Assembly: GCA_027858855.1 (NCBI GenBank)
Contig: JAQIBV010000002.1
Location: 1 to 64,000, forward strand
DNA: 64,000 nt
Direction of reading: 5' to 3'
Source of the DNA: Spirochaetota bacterium
Lineage (GTDB): Bacteria > Spirochaetota > UBA4802 > JAFGJZ01
Below are positions 1-8,046 of the stretch, piece after piece (the stretch's first letter is position 1; every line of letters starts with the position of its first letter). The notes under the pieces were generated by a model that worked only from the letters and a program-made list of their open reading frames with translations, made no database searches and had not been told where the DNA came from. Position numbers and translations under genes: made by a program.

Positions 1-114
1 AGGAACTTGCCCTTGTAGGTTGTTCTTATCAGAACAATAAGTTTTTAGCGCAAAATAAAAACCCCACGGGTAACACGAAAAATTTTTATAAGCAAAAATA
101 TTTGCGCTAAAGAA

Positions 115-154
115 GCAATAATATTTAGCTGTCCTCAAAGCGAAATATTATTGC
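115..154. repeat. Hairpin repeat, copy 1 (loop GTCCTCAA)
   Basis: The arms GCAATAATATTT (115-126) and AAATATTATTGC (143-154) are perfectly complementary over 12 bp. Between them, GCT/AGC forms a short inner stem around the loop GTCCTCAA. A second element at 262-302 has the same inner stem and loop but a different outer stem that is again fully paired, so the structure rather than the stem sequence appears to be conserved. The function is unknown. Confidence 0.75.
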
Positions 155-252
155 GTTTTTTCGAGCTTCGCGAGAAAAATCAACCTTTGCGTTTTTTCGA
201 GCTTTACGAGAAAAATCAACCTTTGCGTTTTTTCGAGCTTTGCGAGAAAAAT
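151..252. repeat. 36-bp tandem repeat, three copies
   Basis: A unit starting TTGCGTTTTTTCGAGCTT and ending CGAGAAAAAT recurs at 151, 187 and 223 with a strict 36-bp period and one or two substitutions per copy. A fourth copy of its core lies at 301-328, after the second hairpin. Within each unit TTTTTC..GC and GC..GAAAAA form an imperfect hairpin. The period is a multiple of three, so the minus strand reads as a repeated 12-residue peptide, but with no start context or similarity I do not regard it as a gene. Confidence 0.8.
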
Positions 253-261
253 TATCAATAA

Positions 262-302
262 GCTCATATATTTGCGCTGTCCTCAAAGCGAAATATATGA
301 GC
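262..302. repeat. Hairpin repeat, copy 2 (loop GTCCTCAA)
   Basis: The arms GCTCATATATTT (262-273) and AAATATATGAGC (291-302) pair perfectly over 12 bp around the same inner stem GCT/AGC and loop GTCCTCAA seen in copy 1. The outer stems of the two copies differ at several positions, and each change is matched on the other arm. A core copy of the 36-bp repeat follows immediately at 301-328. Confidence 0.75.
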
Positions 303-513
303 GCTTTTTCGAGCTTTGCGAGAAAAATTATCAATAATAGGCACTTAAACGATGTTCACTTCTGGAATTTAGAAATTTATTCAAATTTCTTTGGTAATTC
401 TTCGAAGTTCCCTATTGATAATTTTTTGGTTTATTACAAAATTTATTGAATTGCAATATCTTAAGGGAATTATAGTTTAGAGTCACAAAAAAATTTTTCT
501 GGAAACCCACTCT

Positions 514-1806
514 ATGAGAATCGCTGTACTGTTCACTAAAATCAGATTTGTCGTTATCGGCATCAGAGAAAATTTATGGATAAAGCCACTAATATTCAGT
601 ATCGCTTCAACCGGACTACTAATCACTATCGCAATTGTCGATCATTACACAGACCTTGATTCAATTACTCCTCAAATATCCGAATCTTCGGTCGAAACTC
701 TGCTCTCTATAATGGCAAGCAGCATGCTTGCCATCGCCACATTTTCGGTTGCATCCATGGTGACGGCCTACTCATCGGCGAGCAATACCGCCTCGCCCCG
801 CTCGATTGCTCTTATTATAGCAGATGATCGTTCACAATTCGCTCTTTCATGGTTCATCGGTTCATTTATTTTCAGCACACTGGCTTTAATAGCCCTGAAG
901 AATAATTTCTTCAATAACGCTGGTATTTTCGCACTGTTTGTGGCTACATTAAGTGTTTTTGCAGTAGTAATTATTCAATTTCTTCGATGGGTCGATTCAA
1001 TAGCTCGGCTGGGGCGCCTTGGGAATACTATCGACAAGGTAGAAGATGCAACGCAGTCAGCACTGCATAGTATGATTGAGAACCCGGCATTTGGCTGTAT
1101 TCAAGTCCAATCAGTCGAGGCTCGGGGGCACTTTATCAAGTCTGATTCGATCGGCTATCTGCAACACATTGATACGGCAACTCTGCAGAACTGCTGCGAA
1201 GAGATAAACGGAATTATTCGTGTAGCTGTCCAACCGGGCACCTTTATCACACACGGACACATCATAGCCTATTTAGAGACAGAAGAAAAAAACACCAAAA
1301 ATTTCGATTACAAACGAATTTCTGATGCTTTTATAATCGGTAAACAACGGGTTTTTGATGACGACCCACGCTATGGACTAATTGTTCTAAGTCAAATCGC
1401 AGACCGGGCTCTTTCTCCCGGTGTAAACGACCCTGGAACCGCAATCGATATTATTAGCACATTTGTCCGGCTTTTTTCTGTATGGATATGGTCTAATAAC
1501 GGTAAGCAAGAGAAGAAAGTTCGCTTTGACAGGGTGGAATTTTGTGAACCTTCAGCAAAAGATATGTTTGATGATGCCTTCATCGCAATTGAACGCGATG
1601 GTAGCGGTACAATTGAGGTAACGATTAAGCTGATAAAATCACTCTCATCACTTGCAGCAATCGGTGACGAATCTGTAAAAGAGGCCGCTATTCATCACAC
1701 CCAGCGGATTTTAGCCTATGCCGAAAAGAATTTGCCCCTTCCTGAAGATCTGGAAACTGTTCGCAATGAGGCCAAAGACTGTATTACCGCACCTACAAAC
1801 GGTTAA
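514..1806 (+). CDS. DUF2254 family inner-membrane protein
   Basis: This 430-residue protein matches DUF2254 (COG4325, predicted membrane protein) in length and layout. Hydrophobic segments lie near residues 25-45, 65-85, 108-128 and 135-160, followed by a soluble cytoplasmic half of about 260 residues. The segment around the second membrane helix (ASSMLAIATFSVASMV) and the later phrase SPGVNDPGTA are typical of the family. Its biochemical role is not known. The ATG at 514 has only a weak upstream GGA. It stands alone: the next gene has its own Shine-Dalgarno site 91 bases downstream. Family assignment is fairly sure; function cannot be given. Confidence 0.8.
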   Translation: MRIAVLFTKIRFVVIGIRENLWIKPLIFSIASTGLLITIAIVDHYTDLDSITPQISESSVETLLSIMASSMLAIATFSVASMVTAYSSASNTASPRSIALIIADDRSQFALSWFIGSFIFSTLALIALKNNFFNNAGIFALFVATLSVFAVVIIQFLRWVDSIARLGRLGNTIDKVEDATQSALHSMIENPAFGCIQVQSVEARGHFIKSDSIGYLQHIDTATLQNCCEEINGIIRVAVQPGTFITHGHIIAYLETEEKNTKNFDYKRISDAFIIGKQRVFDDDPRYGLIVLSQIADRALSPGVNDPGTAIDIISTFVRLFSVWIWSNNGKQEKKVRFDRVEFCEPSAKDMFDDAFIAIERDGSGTIEVTIKLIKSLSSLAAIGDESVKEAAIHHTQRILAYAEKNLPLPEDLETVRNEAKDCITAPTNG

Positions 1807-1896
1807 AACCAGCAAAGGTTCAAAAAAACAATTGCCATACATGCTGAAAAGGTATAGAATAAGGGTCTATAATCAACAATTTTGGGAGGTTTTACA

Positions 1897-2994
1897 ATGA
1901 TCTATCGTGAATATGGCTCGACCGGGAAAATGGTTTCTGCACTTGGCTTCGGAGGAATGCGATTTAAGGATGTTAAAGACATTGATGCCTGTGTTTCGAT
2001 GATGCTGACTGCAGCACGCGGAGGAATCAACTATTTTGATACGGCTCCCAAATATTTCGGAACAGGCAGCGAAGAGGCTTTTTCACAGGGGCTTGCGGCA
2101 ATGCGCCAAGAGAAACTCCCCTACTATCTGTCTACCAAAACCGATGAGTCGCATCCTGACGCGATACGTCGCGAGATAGATGCTCAGCTGAAACGGCTTA
2201 ATGTTGATCATATAGACTTCTATCACATATGGTGCATTACCAACCCTGCGAACTGGCGCGAACGCAAAAAAAATGGAGTTCTTGAAGCCTTTAAAAAGTT
2301 GAAAGAAGAGGGACTGATAAAGCATATATGTGTATCAAGCCACCTTATTGGAGATGAAATTAAAGAGCTTTTAATGGAAGAAATCTTTGAAGGTGTTCTG
2401 TTCGGTTATTCGGCATACAATTTTAAAACACGGCAGGCTGCCTTTGATGCGATTACAAAACAGCGGCTTGGATGTGTGGTGATGAACCCCCTGGGTGGAG
2501 GAATTATTCCGGGCAACCCTGATCTTTTCCGTTTTTTACAAACAGTACCAGATGAAACGGTTGTGCAGGCCGCGTTGCGCTTTCTCTTCGCGCATCAGGA
2601 TATAACGATTTCTCTTGTGGGTTTCGAAACTGAAGATCAGGTTACAGAAGCGCTGGCAGCAGCCAACAGTGATATACAGCTTAGCCCGGAAAAACTTGAA
2701 CAGATTAAAGACAATGCGACTGTTTCGCTTGAAGGCATCTGCACAGGATGTCAGTATTGCGACCACTGCCCGGTAAATATCCCCATACCTAAATATATGG
2801 ACGCCTATAACCAAAAACTGCTTACCAACTCGGAAACCGCAATTACAGACCGTCTTTTCTGGCACTGGAACCTTAAACCTGAAGATGCGGCGGCCTGTAC
2901 CGAGTGCGGCCGGTGTGAAACTGAATGCACACAACATTTGCCAATTATAGAACGCTTAAAAGAAATTGCGGCACTACCAGCAAAAGAGGGATAG
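1897..2994 (+). CDS. Aldo/keto reductase with C-terminal 4Fe-4S clusters
   Basis: A predicted oxidoreductase of the COG1453 type. The N-terminal two thirds is an aldo/keto reductase TIM barrel (GFGGMRF near the start, FDTAPKYFG with the catalytic Asp/Tyr region, YHIW, and VMNPLGGG). The C-terminal third carries two cysteine clusters, CTGCQYCDHCP and CTECGRCETEC, that should bind two 4Fe-4S centres, so electrons probably pass between iron-sulphur clusters and a nicotinamide-dependent site. The substrate is unknown. I chose the ATG at 1897 because GGGAGG lies at 1884-1889 with good spacing; an in-frame TTG at 1882 would place the ribosome site inside the gene. It is convergent with the next gene, 45 bases away. 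Confidence 0.88.
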   Translation: MIYREYGSTGKMVSALGFGGMRFKDVKDIDACVSMMLTAARGGINYFDTAPKYFGTGSEEAFSQGLAAMRQEKLPYYLSTKTDESHPDAIRREIDAQLKRLNVDHIDFYHIWCITNPANWRERKKNGVLEAFKKLKEEGLIKHICVSSHLIGDEIKELLMEEIFEGVLFGYSAYNFKTRQAAFDAITKQRLGCVVMNPLGGGIIPGNPDLFRFLQTVPDETVVQAALRFLFAHQDITISLVGFETEDQVTEALAAANSDIQLSPEKLEQIKDNATVSLEGICTGCQYCDHCPVNIPIPKYMDAYNQKLLTNSETAITDRLFWHWNLKPEDAAACTECGRCETECTQHLPIIERLKEIAALPAKEG

Positions 2995-3039
2995 AAGATC
3001 AATTAAGCCCTCTATTTTTGGAGAGCTAATAATCAAAAA

Positions 3040-4980
3040 CTAGTCTGTTGAGTCTGCCGCGTTCTGCCTGTTTGATAGCGCGCGGCGCACAACATCATAT
3101 TTGCCACCGGCATGCCAGAAGATAAAGCCGTCGCAGCCACTATCGTGTACCGCATCAACCTGATTTTGTATATAACCTGTACCGAAGGTGGGTGAGTCCA
3201 TCATGAAAGCCTGTAAATAAGGGCGCATGTACACCTTTGTGCGTGATAGAAACAGCGATCGCACACCGGAATCATAGACAACCCGGTACGGTCTTTTTTC
3301 TCGTGGCCCTTTCATCATATAGCGTGGTCCATAGTGCGACGGATAGACCATAGACGATACGGCATCAACATGTTTCGCGAAAACTTCAATATCCTGCCCA
3401 ATTCGGTTTCCAAAATTATACGAGGCCGTTATTCCATAAATATCCACTGAAACCGGTACCGTCAGCGCCTCTGTCGCCTGCTGTAAAAAATCATCCATTG
3501 CCTCAGACTTGAAGGCATCCTTATGTTTAGAATAGGTATAGTCGCAACGTTTTACCGGGCCGTCGGCCGGAAAGCGTATATAGTCGAACTGAATTTCGTT
3601 AAAGCCAAACTGCTCGGCTTCAACAGCCAACTGAATATTGTATGAACGCACAAATTCAGAAAAAGGGTCAACCCACCTTTCACGGCCATAGCGCCAGGGA
3701 CGATTTAAGGCCGAATCACGTATTGTGTACTTGTTGTCATAAGCATCATGTAAACGTTTATCCTTAAAAACAACAATACGGGCAATTGCGTAAATACCCT
3801 CATCATGAAGGCGTTTAAGCACCGGCTTCAAATTCACAGATGTTTTCAGGGCGCCAATTTCACGCGAAGTTTCATTAGTAAACGGACCATATACATCGCC
3901 ATAGTCATCTTTCACATCGATAACAAGCGAGTTCATGCCCGACTCTTTTATAATTCTTATCAGACGATCAAGCCCTTTGACCACATAATGTACATTTGTA
4001 TATATTGCCTGTTTGTTATGTGCGGCATCTTTAAGGTCTTCGCGAACAGGAAGACTGCTGTCAGGAGCAAAGAGCGAAAAACCCGAGTCAGTGTATACAA
4101 GCTCTCCGCCAAAAAAATCTTCCCGCTTAAAAGTCTCAGCATTAAAGCCTGCAATCTGAATATCACTATTTGCGACGGAGTATGAATATGCTAGTTCTGT
4201 TTTATCAGTACCGGCTGAACCATCTGCTTTGCTGCTTTCAAAATCGGCGACATAACCGGCCGGGTCTTCTCCCGGAAGATTAATAACAACAGGTACCCAC
4301 TCATCCTTTTCAAGACGGCAAACCCCCTTGTTAAAGTATTGCGAAAGATATAGCACGCCATCAACTTCGCGGATGCGTGCGACCGGATCATAGAAGACAA
4401 CACGTTCACTGTATGGCTCGAGCGAAAGCCCCTTGGAAAAACGGATAAAGCTGTCTTCCTCGCGTTTAAAGATACCGTCGAACGAAGTTCCGACATAGAG
4501 TGTTCCGTCGGCAGTATAGCCAAGAGCCGTGATGTAGTTGTGCGGGTCAAAATCTCCCATTTGTTTTTTCCACACAATGCCGCCATCTTCGGTTTCATAA
4601 AGAACATGTTTAAGAGCCACAGCAATACGGTCTGAGTCACCTGGCATTAATGCAAAGGCTGTTACCTTGCGAAACTCATCGACATCGTCAAGCATGCTGC
4701 GGCGTTTGAACTCACTGTTCAGAAGCTGAACTTCTGTTCCGTTGACCCGTTTCAACAGACCATGAGCATAGGTGGCAAGATAGATGGTATCACTGGATTT
4801 TTGCGCGAAGTGAACCCGATAGGGTGGCAGCAAGGACTCATTTGAATCAATTTTCGAATCTGGTAATTCAGGCTTACACGAGACAAACAGAAGCAGAAGT
4901 ATAAAAAACAAAAAGGCAGGCATTGAACAACAAAACAACGAATAAGAGGATGAAAATATCCTCTTAACGGTACTGCTCAT
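3040..4980 (-). CDS. Lipoprotein with putative glycoside hydrolase (DUF4015-type) domain
   Basis: This 646-residue protein has a hydrophobic signal segment at about 20-34 ending in LLFVSC, a lax lipobox that would make Cys35 the lipidated residue. Residues 50-330 read as repeated beta-rich blades with a BNR/Asp-box-like TEDGGIVW, suggesting a partial beta-propeller. From about 320 to 640 it resembles the DUF4015/COG1306 putative glycoside hydrolase barrel (SLVIDVKDDYGDVYGP, FNEIQFDYIRFPADGP, and a C-terminal GFIFWHAGG). It therefore probably binds or cleaves a surface polysaccharide, but no substrate can be deduced. Its ATG overlaps the helicase gene by 17 bases with GGAG just upstream, so the two are translated from one message. 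Confidence 0.78.
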   Translation of the reverse strand: MSSTVKRIFSSSYSLFCCSMPAFLFFILLLLFVSCKPELPDSKIDSNESLLPPYRVHFAQKSSDTIYLATYAHGLLKRVNGTEVQLLNSEFKRRSMLDDVDEFRKVTAFALMPGDSDRIAVALKHVLYETEDGGIVWKKQMGDFDPHNYITALGYTADGTLYVGTSFDGIFKREEDSFIRFSKGLSLEPYSERVVFYDPVARIREVDGVLYLSQYFNKGVCRLEKDEWVPVVINLPGEDPAGYVADFESSKADGSAGTDKTELAYSYSVANSDIQIAGFNAETFKREDFFGGELVYTDSGFSLFAPDSSLPVREDLKDAAHNKQAIYTNVHYVVKGLDRLIRIIKESGMNSLVIDVKDDYGDVYGPFTNETSREIGALKTSVNLKPVLKRLHDEGIYAIARIVVFKDKRLHDAYDNKYTIRDSALNRPWRYGRERWVDPFSEFVRSYNIQLAVEAEQFGFNEIQFDYIRFPADGPVKRCDYTYSKHKDAFKSEAMDDFLQQATEALTVPVSVDIYGITASYNFGNRIGQDIEVFAKHVDAVSSMVYPSHYGPRYMMKGPREKRPYRVVYDSGVRSLFLSRTKVYMRPYLQAFMMDSPTFGTGYIQNQVDAVHDSGCDGFIFWHAGGKYDVVRRALSNRQNAADSTD

Positions 4981-6646
4981 AGAACATCTCCTCGTTCATT
5001 ATCTTGTACGAGTAGCCCTGCTCTGTCAAAAAAAGCTGACGGTTATGTGCGAATTTCTCTTCAGCCGTATGGTTAGTGATAACAGTGTAAAAGAAGGCCT
5101 TATTCTGATCCGCTTTAGGACGCAGAATACGCCCTAATCGCTGAGCCTCCTCCTGACGGGAGCCGAAAGTTCCTGAGACCTGAATAGCCACATTCGCATC
5201 AGGAAGATCGATAGAAAAATTGGCGACTTTTGAGACAATGAGAATCTTAATTTGACCGATTTTAAACTGGTTATAAAGATTTTCACGCTCTCCGGTTGCG
5301 GTGCTACCAGTTATCAGTGGAAACTTAAAACGCTTAGCAATCTCTTTCAACTGCGAAATGTACTGACCGATTATCAGAATGGAAGCACCATCATGATACT
5401 TAATCAGGGTACTTATTATATCATTTTTGACATCATTTTCAGAGGCAATACGGAATTTCTCGCGTTCCTTAGCAACCGAATAGTGGTAGCGCAACTCGTT
5501 GGGAAGGGCAACACGAATTTCTGAACAGAGAGCCTCGGCAATCCAGTTTGACTTCTCGAGAACCTTCCACGGAATATCATATTTTTTAGGACCAATTAAA
5601 GAAAAAACATCTTTCTCCATTCCATCTTCACGGATAAGGGTTGCGGTTAAACCCAAACGCCGTTTCGACTGAATCTCGGACGTCATGCGAAAAACGGGAG
5701 CCGGCAGCAGATGCACCTCATCATAGATGATAAGCCCCCAGTTATTCTCTCCGAAAAGAGAAAAATGTAGAAAATCAGCATTTTTATTCTTTCGGTAGGT
5801 AAGTATGTTATAGGTAGCAATCGTTACAGGTTTTATCTTTTTCGAGTCGCCAGAAAATTCACCGATATCGTCGGGGTCAATATCGGTCTTATCGATCAGC
5901 TCGTTTTTCCACTGACGCAAGGCAACGGTATTCGTAACCAGAATAAGAGTCTGAGTCTCCAGGCATGCCATGGTTCCGATACCGACAATAGTCTTACCGG
6001 CGCCACAAGGCAGCACAACCACACCACTCCCACCTTCAGGTCCACCACCATGATAAAAGGCATTAACCGCACTCTCCTGATAATCACGAAGGGCGAATTT
6101 TTTACCAGAAATGGCAGTTTCACGCATCTCAAGAGGCATAGGATCACCCGGTTCGTAACCAGCAAAATCCTGTACCGGGAAACCGATCTTAATCAGTGCC
6201 TGTTTAACATGTCCACGCAGATTCGATTTAATCTGAATACGGCCATTACCAAGATACTCTTTAATATAGGGTTCCACACTTTTATCGCGACAGATCTCTT
6301 CGAGCAGAAAATGCTCGTCACTCTCGAGTACAAGAGTATCGTCGACCTTAACAAGACGGATCAGTCCGTAGCGCTGCATCTGCTCGGAAATATTCGAAAA
6401 AACTGTTTCTGGTATTTCATAGCGACTATAGGTACGCAGAATATTCATTATATCTTGAAAATCAAGTCCGGAAGCTGCTGCATTCCAGAGTGACAACGCC
6501 GTTATACGATATGTGTGGATATGTTCAGGACTTTTTTCAAGTTCCGCGAATGGGGAGATAGCATCCCGCACCAATTCAAATTCGGGATTATTTACTTCAA
6601 GAAGGATTGTGTTGTCGCTCTGGACAATTGCGGGTTTATACATCAA
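4964..6646 (-). CDS. XPB/ERCC3-type DNA helicase
   Basis: A superfamily 2 ATP-dependent DNA helicase of 560 residues. The N-terminal 170 residues match the bacterial XPB/Ssl2 N-terminal domain. The motor follows: Walker A PCGAGKT near residue 214, DEVH box in IIYDEVHLLP, motif III LGLTATLIREDG (which contains the RED triad typical of XPB) and motif VI EEAQRLGRILRPK. Bacterial XPB is presumed to act in DNA repair or transcription-coupled processes; it is common in spirochaetes. The start has AGGAA six bases upstream. A palindrome containing TTGACA lies about 40 bases further upstream. Its partner downstream is an exported glycosidase-like lipoprotein, which is an odd companion. Confidence 0.9.
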   Translation of the reverse strand: MMYKPAIVQSDNTILLEVNNPEFELVRDAISPFAELEKSPEHIHTYRITALSLWNAAASGLDFQDIMNILRTYSRYEIPETVFSNISEQMQRYGLIRLVKVDDTLVLESDEHFLLEEICRDKSVEPYIKEYLGNGRIQIKSNLRGHVKQALIKIGFPVQDFAGYEPGDPMPLEMRETAISGKKFALRDYQESAVNAFYHGGGPEGGSGVVVLPCGAGKTIVGIGTMACLETQTLILVTNTVALRQWKNELIDKTDIDPDDIGEFSGDSKKIKPVTIATYNILTYRKNKNADFLHFSLFGENNWGLIIYDEVHLLPAPVFRMTSEIQSKRRLGLTATLIREDGMEKDVFSLIGPKKYDIPWKVLEKSNWIAEALCSEIRVALPNELRYHYSVAKEREKFRIASENDVKNDIISTLIKYHDGASILIIGQYISQLKEIAKRFKFPLITGSTATGERENLYNQFKIGQIKILIVSKVANFSIDLPDANVAIQVSGTFGSRQEEAQRLGRILRPKADQNKAFFYTVITNHTAEEKFAHNRQLFLTEQGYSYKIMNEEMFYEQYR

Positions 6647-6684
6647 TTATTCCTGTTGAGGGCAATTTATGCAATAGATCATAC

Positions 6685-6707
6685 AGGGGTTAAATTTGTC
6701 AACCCCT
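6685..6707 (-). promoter_or_regulatory. Palindrome containing a TTGACA box upstream of the XPB gene
   Basis: On the minus strand, AGGGGTT and AACCCCT flank a nine-base spacer, and the left arm plus spacer contains a perfect TTGACA hexamer. It is 38 bases upstream of the XPB start. No good -10 lies at 17 bases; ATCTAT is the best candidate. The element could be a promoter with an overlapping operator. Read on the plus strand, the same hairpin is followed by ATTTTTTA and looks like an intrinsic terminator, although no plus-strand gene precedes it. Confidence 0.4.
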
Positions 6708-6881
6708 ATTTTTTAGATTGCCGAATCAAAGGCCAGTTAACGGGAGCACTATACCTCTGTTTTCTGACCAAAATCTCACTTGCAAACAGACGCCCATTGT
6801 AGTAAAATGCCATTATTGTGAATACTTTGCAGCATAAAAATCCGAGTTACTCGAAGATCACGACTTACATAACGGAAGCCA

Positions 6882-7469
6882 ATGGTCAGATCATACAAAA
6901 TAGTATATCTTCATAAAAAAATCCTTTTCCCACACGGTACGCTGCAGATACACGCCCATTCGGTGAAGGGCTCTGTTCTAAAACCGGGAGAAACAATTCT
7001 GGTTTTTACCATCCGGTCTTTTCTTGATATCTTTTTCACTCGCAAAAGATACGCCACGGTAGCAAAGGTTACCCACGATATCAACTCTACTGGCCTGCCG
7101 ATGGTCGAAATCAAAGGTATGGGACGAGCTACCATCGAATCACGGGAATCGCTCTATTTAGGAGTTTACCGCAAAGCCGAATCAACGCCCCTTCACAATG
7201 CGGAGTTTTTTGCAGATGTTATCCGCAAAAAAGCACAGGAATTTGTTTTTCTAATTGATATTCCCGAATCTGAGCGTCTAATTTACCTGATGACCTTTAT
7301 CACCCAGGCAGACGAGCTGATAGATTTTATTTCACACTACTTTATCACTGATTTTCGGATAAAGTGGCGCATATATAATCAGAAAAGCCGCCAGAAACGG
7401 GCCGACATGCTGATTATAAAATTGAACAAGCTGATAAGCGATGTTCGAAAAAAACTAGAAGAGAGGTAA
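6882..7469 (+). CDS. Stand-alone Lon N-terminal (substrate-binding) domain-like protein
   Basis: The 195 residues resemble the N-terminal region of Lon protease with nothing after it. The opening strand and KKILFPHGTLQIHAH match the Lon opening (L-x-x-x-V-x-x-P-x-x-x-x-P-L), followed by a region like T-V-G-T-V-A-x-I (YATVAKVTHD) and V-x-V-x-G-x-x-R-x-x-I (VEIKGMGRATIES). The rest is alpha helical and corresponds to the Lon helical bundle, ending in a charged helix. No AAA+ Walker motifs or Ser-Lys protease dyad exist, so it could be an adaptor or a substrate-recognition protein. Two bases separate it from the next gene, implying coupled expression. The family call comes from visual alignment only. 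Confidence 0.6.
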   Translation: MVRSYKIVYLHKKILFPHGTLQIHAHSVKGSVLKPGETILVFTIRSFLDIFFTRKRYATVAKVTHDINSTGLPMVEIKGMGRATIESRESLYLGVYRKAESTPLHNAEFFADVIRKKAQEFVFLIDIPESERLIYLMTFITQADELIDFISHYFITDFRIKWRIYNQKSRQKRADMLIIKLNKLISDVRKKLEER

Positions 7470-7470
7470 A

Positions 7471-7929
7471 ATGGAGAAAAAGATCAAAGGAACCGACGCC
7501 TACTACGCAATAGGATGGTCGAAGAGCTTCGACTACAACCGGATAACCGCATCACGAATTCTACCGGATTTACCGGGCATCCTTTTCTTCACAGATAACG
7601 GAAAGGGAGCAATGCGTCCCCTGCTCGCATATGCAACATGGCGCGAAGGACTGCGAACTGCAATGCGTGATCTTTTTGATGATATGTTCTCAAAATGCAA
7701 AGCAATAATGCCCTATGGAGAACGAAAAAACCTGATCTATCGCTACGCCGTAATTGACTCAACCAAACATGATTTACATGATGTTTTTTACTGGGTTTTA
7801 CGAAATTATAACCCCGAACTTAACATAGTAAAGGGATTCAAACCGACTTCACGTTATAAGAATATCTACGTAATAGAACGTGCAGATACTGGGAATTCTG
7901 AAAATATAAAACTGCCAAGCGGATTTTAA
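7471..7929 (+). CDS. Hypothetical protein cotranscribed with the Lon-N-like gene
   Basis: I do not recognise this 152-residue protein. It lacks a signal peptide or membrane segment and appears soluble, with mixed alpha/beta character, several aromatic residues (DAYYAIGWSKSFDYNR) and a central charged helix containing MRDLFDDMFSK. Its ATG lies one base after the preceding stop, with GAGAGG in the tail of the upstream gene acting as the ribosome site, so translation is likely coupled. The tight pairing suggests a shared function with the Lon-N-like protein. Confidence 0.65.
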   Translation: MEKKIKGTDAYYAIGWSKSFDYNRITASRILPDLPGILFFTDNGKGAMRPLLAYATWREGLRTAMRDLFDDMFSKCKAIMPYGERKNLIYRYAVIDSTKHDLHDVFYWVLRNYNPELNIVKGFKPTSRYKNIYVIERADTGNSENIKLPSGF

Positions 7930-7994
7930 TAAAAAGCTTGGTTTTGCTGAAATATTAGTTAAAAACTATTTCCAGACTTATATGGAAAAAAGCC

Positions 7995-8025
7995 CCCTTT
8001 TCATCACAGGATGTGATAAAAAGGG
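7995..8025 (-). terminator. Intrinsic terminator for the small lipoprotein gene
   Basis: The arms CCCTTTTCATCACA and TGTGATAAAAAGGG pair with one mismatch around GGA. On the minus strand the hairpin is followed within a few bases by CTTTTTT, and it lies 22 bases after the stop of the lipoprotein gene. It may also stop readthrough from the plus-strand genes. Confidence 0.75.
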
Positions 8026-8046
8026 AAAACAGTACATTAAGGATAT

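Larger units (their letters stand above)
1..513. other. Gene-free repeat-rich region at left edge
   Basis: No convincing coding sequence lies here; the short open frames simply read through repeats. It holds a small hairpin at 20-37 (arms TTGTTCT/AGAACAA, loop TATC), an 11-bp inverted repeat TTTAGCGCAAA/TTTGCGCTAAA at 44-54 and 101-111, two related hairpins (115-154 and 262-302), and a 36-bp tandem repeat with a separated fourth copy. The stretch from about 340 to 513 is AT-rich and must contain the promoter of the downstream DUF2254 gene, but I see no clear -35/-10 pair. Confidence 0.7.

Noticed and set aside
44-111. Integron attC-like site
   Set aside because: The inverted repeat TTTAGCGCAAA lacks the GTTRRRY/RYYYAAC core ends, and no integrase or cassette is seen.
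151-252. Possible CRISPR array
   Set aside because: The 36-bp period has no unique spacers between repeats, and no cas genes are nearby.
125-334. Minus-strand reading frame with a repeated 12-residue peptide
   Set aside because: It only translates the 36-bp repeat; there is no ribosome site, and the hairpins explain the sequence.
2536-2937. Minus-strand 133-codon frame inside the aldo/keto reductase
   Set aside because: It is opposite the well-supported Fe-S reductase and has no matching start signal or family features.
5896-6493. Frames overlapping the XPB gene on both strands
   Set aside because: They are shadows of a gene whose helicase motifs are unambiguous.
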